The notes under the pieces: model-generated | Database searches by the model: none | Seen by the model: the letters and a program-made list of their open reading frames with translations, nothing else | Told to the model about the DNA's origin: nothing | Made by a program: the position numbers and the translations under genes | Part shown: in pieces, positions 26,167-33,678 of the stretch | How positions within the stretch are numbered: the first letter of the stretch is position 1 | Layout of the letters: every line of letters begins with the position of its first letter | From: Candidatus Saccharibacteria bacterium oral taxon 488 | GTDB taxonomy: Bacteria > Patescibacteriota > Saccharimonadia > Saccharimonadales > Saccharimonadaceae | DNA: 64,000 nucleotides | Reading direction: 5' to 3' | Assembly: GCA_013099195.1 (NCBI GenBank) | Contig: CP039999.1 | Span: 248,001 to 312,000, forward strand

Positions 26167-27039
26167 TTATCGTAGTGCCCAATTATTCGCCCCGAGCGGC
26201 TTGACCACGCCGTTGATCTCTAGCATGGTTAGCGCCGTGGCGAAGTCGGCTGGGTTGAGGCCGGATTGTTGCTGTAGCTGGTCACCGTCTCTGAGGCCGG
26301 TTCGGAGTAAGTCGATGATAGTGTTTTCGGCTGGGGTTTCACCGAGGGGGATGACGGCTTGGTCAGTGGCGGATTGCGTGGTTGACGGGGCGATGACGTT
26401 GAGGATGTCTGTGGCGATGGTAGCGACGAGGGCGCCTTGTTTGAGCAGCGCGTTGCAGCCGGCAGACAGCGGACTGGTGATGTTACCCGGCACGGCAAAG
26501 ACGTCGCGGCCTTGGGATAAGGCGTGAGCGGCGGTGTTTAGCGTGCCGCTGCGCTCGGCGGCCTCGGTGATGATGACAGCGTCAGCCAGACCAGAGACCA
26601 AGCGGTTGCGCTCTAAAAAGCTCCAGCGATTGACGACTTTACCGTCGCCTTTTTTCCATTCGGACAGAATAGCGCCGCCGTTTTTTATGATGTTCATGGC
26701 TAGTTTGTAATTGGTTTGCGGCGAGATGTCAGGTAGTTCATTGGGAATGACGCCGATGACTGTGCCGCCGGCCTCGAGGGCAGCTTTTTGAGCAATACCA
26801 TCGATGCCGAGCGCCAAGCCGCTGACGATGATGCAGCCGGCTTTTGCTAGGTCGCCCGCCAGCTGCTCGGTCACCTCCCGGCCGTACGCCGAGGGTTTGC
26901 GCGAACCGACGATTGCCACGACTGGCGCGCTGCTCGTCGGCAATGCTCCCATGAAACACAAGCTTTTCGGTGGATTGGCAATACTTGCCAATCTCTGGGT
27001 AAAATTATGCTCATCTGGGCGGATTCTATTGATTTCCAT
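26167..27039 (-). CDS. dprA: DNA-processing protein A
   Basis: DprA/Smf loads RecA on incoming single-stranded DNA during natural transformation. The Rossmann-type core has VGSRKPSAYGREV, IVSGLALGIDGIAQKAAL, GGTVIGVIPN, RNRLVSGLADAVIITEA, SGTLNTA and DVFAVPGNITSPLSAGCN. A C-terminal winged helix (residues about 225-290) ends in NNWALR. I chose ATG 27039 because TATCAC (27052-27047) is 7 bases upstream and TTGACA (27074-27069) is 16 bases before that; ATG 27066 would lie upstream of this start. DNA uptake fits the prepilin gene at 38260. Confidence 0.9.
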   Translation of the reverse strand: MEINRIRPDEHNFTQRLASIANPPKSLCFMGALPTSSAPVVAIVGSRKPSAYGREVTEQLAGDLAKAGCIIVSGLALGIDGIAQKAALEAGGTVIGVIPNELPDISPQTNYKLAMNIIKNGGAILSEWKKGDGKVVNRWSFLERNRLVSGLADAVIITEAAERSGTLNTAAHALSQGRDVFAVPGNITSPLSAGCNALLKQGALVATIATDILNVIAPSTTQSATDQAVIPLGETPAENTIIDLLRTGLRDGDQLQQQSGLNPADFATALTMLEINGVVKPLGANNWALR

Positions 27040-27059
27040 GACTTTTGTGATAAAAAGTA

Positions 27060-27088
27060 TTGACATGTTGTCAAATGCTTGCTATAAT
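27060..27088 (+). promoter_or_regulatory. Strong promoter with palindromic TTGACATGTTGTCAA
   Basis: TTGACA (27060-27065), 17-bp spacer and TATAAT (27083-27088) form a consensus promoter facing away from dprA. The 15-bp palindrome 27060-27074 carries a -35 box for each direction, so one factor could control both dprA and the downstream RNA. Confidence 0.8.
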
Positions 27089-27094
27089 CAGGAG

Positions 27095-27408
27095 CGATTG
27101 GTTAGCCGAAGTGCTAATCAAAAGCACCTTATACCCCCTATTCTAACTAATATGTTAGGTTGCGCGCAATGGCATTAAGTATTCTTACCCTCCACTTTTT
27201 GCGATTCAACGTTACGCGCATACTAACCCCTTTAACTGCCCTTTTTTGAAGGCGACCTCTGTCAAGGTGAGCACTGGATGGTGTTGATATTATAATCAGG
27301 CGCGGACTTTTGGAGTTTTAGTCACGACGCTTCACTGAGACGGGAGCTCGGGTGGGTTGAAGGGTAACAAAGCGCCAGGTGATGCCCACCCTTACCTGGC
27401 GCTTTTTT
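27095..27408 (+). ncRNA. Candidate non-coding RNA of about 310 nt with intrinsic terminator
   Basis: The strong promoter at 27060 fires into a stretch with no ORF. It has hairpins GGTTAGC/GCTAATC (start of the RNA), CTAAC/GTTAG near 27155 and a long-range pairing around GTTAG..TGCGCG and CGCGCA..CTAAC. It ends in an 11-bp stem (27370-27380 with 27394-27404) and T6. The loop of that terminator (CCCACC) can pair with GGTGGG near 27353. TATAAT near 27291 may start a shorter RNA. I looked for RNase P and tmRNA motifs and found none. Confidence 0.5.
27370..27408 (+). terminator. Intrinsic terminator of the candidate RNA
   Basis: Stem AAGCGCCAGGT (27370-27380) and ACCTGGCGCTT (27394-27404), 13-base loop, T run 27403-27408. 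Confidence 0.9.
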
Positions 27409-27518
27409 AGTTGGGTTTTTTGGTGTAATCTTGCATTATGTGAGAGAATTGAGCGTGAATTAGCACGAGGTGACCTGCCGGAAAGCGAAGCGTTAGGTGG
27501 ATATGCGTGAGCATAATA

Positions 27519-27547
27519 TTGACTTTTTGTCTCTAAAATAGTATAGT
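27519..27547 (+). promoter_or_regulatory. Promoter of the 27556 gene
   Basis: TTGACT (27519-27524), 17-bp spacer and TATAGT (27542-27547), 8 bases before the ATG. Confidence 0.8.
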
Positions 27548-27555
27548 GAATACAT

Positions 27556-28539
27556 ATGACGCAGATAATTGAGCACGATACGTTAGTCAAGTTAAGCCAA
27601 GAGCGCCCGTTGGTGTTCCGAGCCCAAGCGGCCACCGTCTTGGCGCGTGTGCCGCGGCGATTTCGACGAGACGCGCGGGTGCTGAATCGTAGCAAGCGCA
27701 CAATGCACGACATGTTGACGGCGTGGCGGGACGAATGTTTGCCGAGGTTAGAGACGATCACCTCGGCGCATAATGCGACAATGTTGCAACAAGCGTTACA
27801 GGAGGATTTGCTGGCCGAGACGTCGTCGCAGCAACAGCTGATTGCCATGATGATACCGGTGCGGCTCGAGGAGGAGCGACTGGCCTTTGCGGGGTCGCAG
27901 CTTACGTCAAGGCGAGAAAAAAAGCCGTATCGACGAACGCTGGCGTTTGCCCAGCAGCCAATTGATGTCTGTCGGCAGCAGGTTGAAGATTTTATGAGGT
28001 ATGAACTGTACCGGGCGGTGCTCGGTGAGGTTGGTGTGACTGTGGTGGATAAGCAGGCCCGGGGGCTGGTGCGATGCTGGCAGCGGCTGCGGGCTGGTCG
28101 TCAGGTTAAGAAACTGCGGCGCGAGGTAACCAGGCGCTTAGCGGCAATTGAGCGAGAAATGGTGGCGATTGAGCAGGAGCGCGGCGGCTTGGCGGCCCGG
28201 CTGTTCGGGCTGAATATTGATTATGTGACGGTGCTAGCAGCGCGGCAGGAGTACGAAAAGGCGCTGGGTCGGCTGAGTAAAAAAGCGGCCGAGAGCCCGG
28301 CGAAGCGGCTGGCGCTATATGAGAAAAAGACCGAAGCGATTCGCGAGGAGTACCTCGACACGGTGCCGGGTGTGGCGAATTTATCAGAGGCGCAGCGGGC
28401 GGTCAAGGAAATTGATTCGGTGCTGCTGGCGATTTTTGACCTAGACGCGACAGCACGCAACGAACTGATGAGCGCGTTTAAGCGCTACCGGATGCTGACG
28501 CGCGAGCGGGATATGCTACGGGCAAAGCTCGAGGTATAG
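27556..28539 (+). CDS. Hypothetical coiled-coil protein
   Basis: I do not recognise this 327-residue protein. It is Arg/Glu/Ala-rich and helical, with probable coiled coils at about residues 195-220 (VTRRLAAIEREMVAIEQERG) and 225-270, and no membrane segment. It has its own promoter and a leaderless start (TATAGT at 27542-27547, ATG 27556). It lies next to the Fur-family gene but on the opposite strand and convergent with it, so a shared task is not implied. Confidence 0.65.
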   Translation: MTQIIEHDTLVKLSQERPLVFRAQAATVLARVPRRFRRDARVLNRSKRTMHDMLTAWRDECLPRLETITSAHNATMLQQALQEDLLAETSSQQQLIAMMIPVRLEEERLAFAGSQLTSRREKKPYRRTLAFAQQPIDVCRQQVEDFMRYELYRAVLGEVGVTVVDKQARGLVRCWQRLRAGRQVKKLRREVTRRLAAIEREMVAIEQERGGLAARLFGLNIDYVTVLAARQEYEKALGRLSKKAAESPAKRLALYEKKTEAIREEYLDTVPGVANLSEAQRAVKEIDSVLLAIFDLDATARNELMSAFKRYRMLTRERDMLRAKLEV

Positions 28540-28604
28540 TTTGTAGGAGAGATATCGGGCACCGTGTGGTTCGTTGGAATTGAGATAGCTGCTGCCGCGG
28601 CTGA

Positions 28605-29054
28605 TTAGGCTTGGCTCGTCGTTTCGGTTGAGCCAGGCTGCGTATCACCAGCTGCCATGCAGGTCTGGCACACTCCTTCAAGTTCAAAGTGGTGGCGCTC
28701 GACACGGAAGTGATGGCGCCGGCCGATCAAGGCAATGAGTCGCTCTAGCTCTGGTGTCTCCAGTGGTTCGGCGTTATGACAGCGGGTGCAGTAGAGGTGG
28801 TGGTGATGCGTGATAAATGGCTCGGCGAGCTCATAACGGACTTTCCAACCGATGTGGATGGTGTTAATGACGTGGAGCTCGTGAAAGGTTTCGAGGATGC
28901 GATAGATGCTGGTGCGGTTAGTGTTCGGGCAGCGCTTGGCGATTTCAGCGATGGTCAGTGGTACGTCGATAGATTCGAGTGCTGTAAAGACTTCGCAGCG
29001 TGATTTGGTCAGGCGAAGGTCGGCTTGGCGAAAGATGTCGCGTAAGGTATCCAT
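28605..29054 (-). CDS. Fur-family metalloregulator, probably Zur-like
   Basis: The 149-residue repressor has the Fur winged helix (DLRLTKSRCEVFTALESIDV, then TNRTSIYRILETFHELHV with recognition helix) and a C-terminal dimer domain with a His cluster (HHHH 83-86), and two CxxC pairs (Cys89/92 and Cys129/132) that hold structural zinc in this family. I chose ATG 29054; TACAAT (29066-29061) on the minus strand is 6 bases upstream. A 23-bp palindrome (29071-29093) overlaps its -35 and that of the divergent synthase. The neighbours (synthase, COG0523, COG0701/TIGR03943) make zinc the likeliest metal, but iron or manganese cannot be excluded. Confidence 0.85.
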   Translation of the reverse strand: MDTLRDIFRQADLRLTKSRCEVFTALESIDVPLTIAEIAKRCPNTNRTSIYRILETFHELHVINTIHIGWKVRYELAEPFITHHHHLYCTRCHNAEPLETPELERLIALIGRRHHFRVERHHFELEGVCQTCMAAGDTQPGSTETTSQA

Positions 29055-29060
29055 GTCGCA

Positions 29061-29113
29061 ATTGTAGCACTTATTGCGACAAATTTGCAATAAGCTATGC
29101 AATACGCCATACT
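29061..29113. promoter_or_regulatory. Divergent overlapping promoters and Fur/Zur-type operator
   Basis: The operator 29071-29093 is TTATTGC-N9-GCAATAA, with 8 of 11 base pairs of the 23-bp palindrome matching. Its TTGCAA (29085-29090) is its own complement and serves as -35 both ways: rightward 17 bp to CATACT (29108-29113) for the synthase, leftward 18 bp to TACAAT (29066-29061) for the regulator. A repressor here would silence both genes. Confidence 0.8.
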
Positions 29114-29121
29114 GATGAGCT

Positions 29122-29892
29122 ATGAACGAATGTATTGAACGAGTGCTGAGCTTGCCGCAGCTCACACCTTCTGAGGAAGTGAATGCGGCATTTACTGAAT
29201 TAGTTGAGACGGTGGTGGCGCACGGTGAAGAGCCACTGCTATGTGACGAGGATATGTGCCATCAGGTGCAGCGGCGCTGTGCGGTAGCCGAAGGAGAGCT
29301 AGAACGACACTGGTCGGGGCGTATCGCGGGGGCGGATAATCCGTGGGCAGAGTTAGAAGAAGCGTTTCCGTATCATGAGAATTATAAAGAGTTGACGCGG
29401 CGTGAGATTGAACTGCTGGGGCGAGCTGGGCTGCAGCTATGTAGCTCCTCAGAGGTAGCGATGATCGGTAGCGGGCCGTTGCCACTGACGGGATGGTGGC
29501 TACATCAGCTAGCGGGGGCGCGAATTACGCATGTTGACGCGTCGGACGAGGCGATTGAGTTATCACGCGGCCTTGCGGCGGCGCTTGATTGGCCGGGTGA
29601 ATTTGTGACCGGGCCTGGTCAGTCGGTGGCGCTGGATGAGGGGCGATATGATGCGATATATGTGGCGGGGCTGGCTGGCGAGACGCTGGCGGAAAAGCAA
29701 GCAATTGTTGATCATGTACGACCAGCGCTTAAACCAGACGGGCGACTACTCGCACGCGGGGCGTATGGGGTGCGTACCCTGCTCTACCCAGGGTTTGACG
29801 CTGATGCTCTCGAGAGTGTGCAGCTGATGGAGGAATATCATCCGACCGATGACATTATTAATTCAGTCTTTGTGTACAAGCAGGCTGCATAG
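29122..29892 (+). CDS. Nicotianamine synthase-like protein
   Basis: The 256-residue protein matches the nicotianamine synthase fold order: NPWAELEEAFPYHENYKELT (residues 73-92, compare NP...FPYY.NY in plant and archaeal enzymes), GSGPLPLT (116-123, the SAM site signature of this family), THVDASDEAIELSR (137-149) and GAYGVRTLLYP near residue 213. Such enzymes condense aminopropyl units from SAM into nicotianamine or related metallophores that bind Zn, Ni or Fe. The start has CATACT 8 bases upstream, under the Fur/Zur operator. Whether the product has two or three aminobutyrate units is unknown. Confidence 0.7.
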   Translation: MNECIERVLSLPQLTPSEEVNAAFTELVETVVAHGEEPLLCDEDMCHQVQRRCAVAEGELERHWSGRIAGADNPWAELEEAFPYHENYKELTRREIELLGRAGLQLCSSSEVAMIGSGPLPLTGWWLHQLAGARITHVDASDEAIELSRGLAAALDWPGEFVTGPGQSVALDEGRYDAIYVAGLAGETLAEKQAIVDHVRPALKPDGRLLARGAYGVRTLLYPGFDADALESVQLMEEYHPTDDIINSVFVYKQAA

Positions 29893-29943
29893 GCGTGAGA
29901 GTGTTGGAAGCCATTGAGTATTGTCGCAATAATCACAAATTAC

Positions 29944-30717
29944 CTAGACGCCGAGGAATTCGTATGGGTTGGCTGGTTCGGTGGTTGGGGTGATGGTGGG
30001 GTTAGTGAGGACGTAGACGGCTTTGCTGCCGGATAGTTCACGTTTGATCTGACCGCGCACTTGTAGCCATTGATTATCGCGGTAGCGCTCGGCGTCTGGG
30101 GTCTTGACAAGGATGCTGATCGGGGTGCTGTCGACAGCGCAGCAGCTGATAACAAAGCGTGAGAGTTCAAAATAGCGGTTGTCGTAAAAGCCACTCGGGT
30201 CGCGTGCCACAAAGCCGGTGACGTCAATGGTTACACCGTCAAAAAAGCTATCGTTTGGACAGTCATCAAACGCGTTACGCCAGCGGTTCATGGAAACGGG
30301 CTTGCCATCAAGCGGCTCTGGTTTTTCACAACGGCCGGTCGTGCTGGTCGGTCCGGACGTGGCGCGATTGGCAGCGCTGGACGAGGACAACGGGCGCGGT
30401 GGCAGGACAATGGCCAGAGCGAGGATGCCGGCGGTGATGATTGAAAGTAGAGAGATTTTACGCCGCGGCTTTTCTGGACGCTCCGTGGTCGTTACGCCAG
30501 CGGAGGCTCGCTGCTTCCCTGCTAGGTTATGGCGCAGCTCTAGAACGATATCGAGGATTAGTAACATACTGCCAGCCATGGTCGCCACAACAGCGAGCAG
30601 ATGGTAGCGCGGATGAATGTAAAAGCCGAGCTGGCCGCGAACAGCGATGAGGATGATGTAGCTACAGGCGAGTAGCCCGCCGCTAGCGCGTAACAGTGGG
30701 CCGAACTTAGCGCGCAT
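29944..30717 (-). CDS. TIGR03943/DUF1980 family protein
   Basis: A 257-residue protein with three or four N-terminal membrane segments (residues about 10-60 and 95-112) and an extracytoplasmic C-terminal domain containing the family hallmark RFVISCCAVDSTPI and WLQVRGQI. These proteins almost always sit beside a COG0701 permease and in many bacteria belong to zinc (Zur) regulons. Here the start overlaps the permease gene by 11 bases, so the two are co-translated. The pair probably moves or delivers a metal, by context. Confidence 0.85.
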   Translation of the reverse strand: MRAKFGPLLRASGGLLACSYIILIAVRGQLGFYIHPRYHLLAVVATMAGSMLLILDIVLELRHNLAGKQRASAGVTTTERPEKPRRKISLLSIITAGILALAIVLPPRPLSSSSAANRATSGPTSTTGRCEKPEPLDGKPVSMNRWRNAFDDCPNDSFFDGVTIDVTGFVARDPSGFYDNRYFELSRFVISCCAVDSTPISILVKTPDAERYRDNQWLQVRGQIKRELSGSKAVYVLTNPTITPTTEPANPYEFLGV

Positions 30718-31750
30718 AGAGATTGACTCCGATCCCTGCCGCGAGCGACAGACTGAAAATAATGAGCATGACCAGCAGGATAAAACGCGGACGGAAGGTG
30801 CTTCGCATGAGGAGGATGAGCTTGATGTCGATCATCGGGCCAGTCAGCAGAAAGGCGAGGACGGAGCCGTTGGTGAAGATACGGGCATAAGCCAGCGCAA
30901 AAAACGCATCGACGCTAGAGCAGATAGAGACGACAAAGCCGAGGCCGATCATGGCGATGACCGACAGGATGATGTCGCCGCCGACGGCGTTGATGATGGA
31001 GCGCGGAACGAAGACTTGGGTGGCGGCAGCGATCATGGCGCCAAGGACCAGCATGGTGGTGAGCTGCCAAAATTCGTTGCGAGAATCAGCGAGAATGTGG
31101 CGAAAAGTTGTTGGATGACGGTCGGTGCAAGAGGCAGCAAATGACGGCTGGAGGACGTGTTTGGGGTGAATAAAGCTGACGATCAGAGCGGTCAGCTGGA
31201 CGATCAGAAAGCCAAAGCCGATGCGCCACCACACCATGCGTGGCTCAAAGCTAAAGGCGGTCATGGTGGCGATGATGGTGATCGGATTGAGGATCGGCGC
31301 GGCTAAGAGAAAGCTGATGACGTCGGCGGGCTTGAGGCCGTGCGCCAGGAGGCTGCGGGCGACTGGCACATTGCCGCACTCGCAGACTGGCAGCGCGATA
31401 CCGACGAACGAGAGGAGAATACGGCGAATGAGCGTGTGCTTGGGCAGGATTTTCAGCAATCGGTCTGGCGGTAGGAAGCGGCGAATGAGAGCAGAAACGA
31501 TGATACCGATAATGAGAAATGGCGTGGCCTCAACAATGACGCTGCAGGTTAGCGTCAGAAAATCTTGTGCCAGCGGCGCCAGTGTCCCGGCCCACGTCTG
31601 CGGCGGATGCGCGATCAGCCAGAGATCAATTTGTAAGCCGTACTGCATCACAACGATCCCAAACAAGCCGACGATCGTCCATCGGATTGCATCGCTGTGG
31701 TTTTTGAACCAGGCGCCAGCGCGCTGATATATTGTCTGTAGTGACGGCAT
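30707..31750 (-). CDS. COG0701 (DUF318) permease
   Basis: A 347-residue polytopic protein of the UPF0718/YraQ-like permease family, with about eight membrane segments. Family landmarks include the CGNVPVARSLLAHGLKP loop, AAPILNPITIIATM, and the C-terminal half-repeat with SSVDAFFALAYA and LLTGPMIDIK. TATAAT (31763-31758) is 7 bases before the ATG, so the mRNA is leaderless. It is divergent from the DUF475 gene at 31800. Together with the TIGR03943 protein it forms the usual two-gene permease unit. Confidence 0.85.
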   Translation of the reverse strand: MPSLQTIYQRAGAWFKNHSDAIRWTIVGLFGIVVMQYGLQIDLWLIAHPPQTWAGTLAPLAQDFLTLTCSVIVEATPFLIIGIIVSALIRRFLPPDRLLKILPKHTLIRRILLSFVGIALPVCECGNVPVARSLLAHGLKPADVISFLLAAPILNPITIIATMTAFSFEPRMVWWRIGFGFLIVQLTALIVSFIHPKHVLQPSFAASCTDRHPTTFRHILADSRNEFWQLTTMLVLGAMIAAATQVFVPRSIINAVGGDIILSVIAMIGLGFVVSICSSVDAFFALAYARIFTNGSVLAFLLTGPMIDIKLILLMRSTFRPRFILLVMLIIFSLSLAAGIGVNLYAR

Positions 31751-31799
31751 AGTTTCTATTATACTACTCCCCGCCTAGCATGCTATACTAAAACTCAGT

Positions 31800-32921
31800 A
31801 TGAAACATTGGCTCCACTCACATCACCCATTTCGGATTTTTTGGTTTTCGGCGCTGTTGACGCTGGCGCTAGGCGGGCTGATTTTCGGACATTTGGGCGC
31901 GAGCGGCTTGTGGTTGTTTGCAATTTTGGTGGTATTGGAAGTGACGTTTAGTTTTGATAATGCGGTGATCAACAGCAAGGTGCTGGCCGGCATGAGCCAG
32001 GTCTGGCAGAAAGTTTTCTTGACAGTTGGGATTTTCGTGGCGGTGTTCGTGGTGCGGTTCGTGCTGCCGATTATCATCGTTATGGTGGCGAGCGGCCATG
32101 GCTTTATGGAAGTGGTTGATCTGGCGCTGAATAAGCCGGCGGAATACGGCCATATTTTGCACGAGGCCTCGCCGATGATTGATGCTTTTGGCGGCGCGTT
32201 TCTGATTATGATTGGCCTCAGTTATTTTATCGATTATAACAAGCGCGTGCACTGGATGCGGCATGTCGAGCCATGGCTGGCTAAGGCTGGGCGGTTTGAG
32301 AATTTCAAGGTGTGTCTGATGCTTAGTGTGGCGGCGGTGCTGTATTTCACGGTTGAGCCGCCGCACCGGGTGCTGGTGCTGATCTCGTCGGTGTTGGGGA
32401 TTATACTGCACATCGGGCTGGAACTATTTGGCTCATTCTTTCACGAGGATGATGTTAAATCAGTCAAGGTCAAGACCGGCTGGGCGGCGTTCGCTAGCCT
32501 GCTCTATCTGGAAGTGTTGGACGCTAGTTTTAGCTTCGACGGTGTCATCGGCGCCTTTGCTATCACCAGCAGTGTGCTGCTGATCGTGGCGGGTCTGGGT
32601 GCTGGAGCGATTTGGGTGCGGTCACTGACGGTGTATTTGCTGCGGACGGGCGTGCTCGGTAAGTATAAATATCTGGAAAATGGCGCGCACTGGGCGATCA
32701 TGGCGCTGGGTATGATGATGATCGCCAAGTTGTTTCATCTGGAGCTGCCGGAATGGGCGACGGGCGGCTTGGGGCTGCTGTTTGTGAGCTTGGCGGTTGG
32801 CAGCAGTATGCTGGAGGCGCGAGCGATTAATTTACAGGAAGCAGCCGCGGCGAAATTGCATAGCGCTGAGCGGCGGTTGAAACACGGCGCGGCGAAGATT
32901 GTGCCGCGGAAGCGACGGTAA
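31800..32921 (+). CDS. DUF475/TerC-superfamily membrane protein
   Basis: A 373-residue protein with about nine membrane segments and two copies of the TerC-type metal-site motif: EVTFSFDNAVINSKVL (residues about 47-62) and DASFSFDGVIGAFAIT (about 240-255). TerC-superfamily proteins are linked with metal (Mn or others) efflux or metalation of exported proteins. TATACT (31784-31789) is 10 bases before the ATG. Place within the metal island supports a metal role. The C-terminus is basic. Confidence 0.82.
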   Translation: MKHWLHSHHPFRIFWFSALLTLALGGLIFGHLGASGLWLFAILVVLEVTFSFDNAVINSKVLAGMSQVWQKVFLTVGIFVAVFVVRFVLPIIIVMVASGHGFMEVVDLALNKPAEYGHILHEASPMIDAFGGAFLIMIGLSYFIDYNKRVHWMRHVEPWLAKAGRFENFKVCLMLSVAAVLYFTVEPPHRVLVLISSVLGIILHIGLELFGSFFHEDDVKSVKVKTGWAAFASLLYLEVLDASFSFDGVIGAFAITSSVLLIVAGLGAGAIWVRSLTVYLLRTGVLGKYKYLENGAHWAIMALGMMMIAKLFHLELPEWATGGLGLLFVSLAVGSSMLEARAINLQEAAAAKLHSAERRLKHGAAKIVPRKRR

Positions 32922-32960
32922 TTGGTATTTGGATTTTTATTTTCGGACGGGAGCGTTTGC

Positions 32961-32981
32961 TATTGCGACATTGTTGCAATA
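32961..32981. promoter_or_regulatory. Second Fur/Zur-type palindrome, orphan position
   Basis: A 21-bp palindrome (TATTGCGACA-T-TGTTGCAATA) with 9 of 10 pairs matching, the same sequence class as the operator at 29071. It lies 40 bases after the DUF475 stop and between two convergent genes, so no obvious promoter is served. Confidence 0.6.
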
Positions 32982-33028
32982 AGCACTTTTAATTTCGCAG
33001 GCGTAATGATGTAGTGATATGTCGGGGG

Positions 33029-33634
33029 TTATAATTTGACGCTTATGGCTGAAATTTGATCGGATAAAAAGTCATGAATCATTGTTTGCACCGTTGGGAT
33101 GGCCCAATTTTTCAAAATAGTTAATTCATCGCTATTAAAATTCATCATAACAAAACGGTCGGTTGAGACTTGCCGCCGCAGTAGATTGTCTGTACCGATA
33201 CGAATATGCCAAAAGTCAGAACCAATGTGAGCATGAAGCGATTTTAAGCCGTTGCTGCCAGCGTCGCGGCCGCCTTTACGGATACGGATTTTACCAAAAT
33301 CAAGGTCAGTGTCGTCATGAATAACCAGTAAATCATCCAGCGTCAATTTATAAAAATCCATGAGTGCCCGCGCGGCAACGCCGACTTCGTTGTAGTACGT
33401 CGTTGGTTTGACCAAGAGAACTTTTTCCTGCGGACTAGCGGTGCGCGACTTTGCGTTAGCGGTTGAGGCTAGCTTGACATTATTTAGCTTAGCAATATCC
33501 GCAAAGAATTTGGGCTTATTGCTAAATTGTGCGCTCTGCCCTGCTGCCAACCGGTCAATTACTAAAAAGCCAGCGTTATGCCGCGTGTAAGCGTACTTGT
33601 CGCCAGGATTGCCGAGGGCCAGAATGACTTTCAT
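33029..33634 (-). CDS. pth: Peptidyl-tRNA hydrolase
   Basis: Pth frees tRNA from peptidyl-tRNAs dropped by ribosomes. ILALGNPGDKYAYTRHNAGF (with catalytic His), LVKPTTYYNEVG, LLVIHDDTDLDFGKIRIRKGG and AGSNGLKSLHAHIGSDFWHI are all present. A Lys/Ser/Ala-rich insert (residues about 50-70) is an unusual loop. Minus-strand TATACT (33646-33641) is 6 bases before the ATG, so the mRNA should be leaderless. It is divergent from the COG0523 gene. Confidence 0.93.
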   Translation of the reverse strand: MKVILALGNPGDKYAYTRHNAGFLVIDRLAAGQSAQFSNKPKFFADIAKLNNVKLASTANAKSRTASPQEKVLLVKPTTYYNEVGVAARALMDFYKLTLDDLLVIHDDTDLDFGKIRIRKGGRDAGSNGLKSLHAHIGSDFWHIRIGTDNLLRRQVSTDRFVMMNFNSDELTILKNWAIPTVQTMIHDFLSDQISAISVKL

Positions 33635-33678
33635 AGCCTTAGTATATCACCTTGGCTGTGATGACGTATAATAGAGGT

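Noticed and set aside
27095..27408. RNase P RNA or tmRNA
   Set aside because: The conserved GAGGAAAGTCC-type region of RNase P and the tRNA-like ends with CCA of tmRNA are absent.
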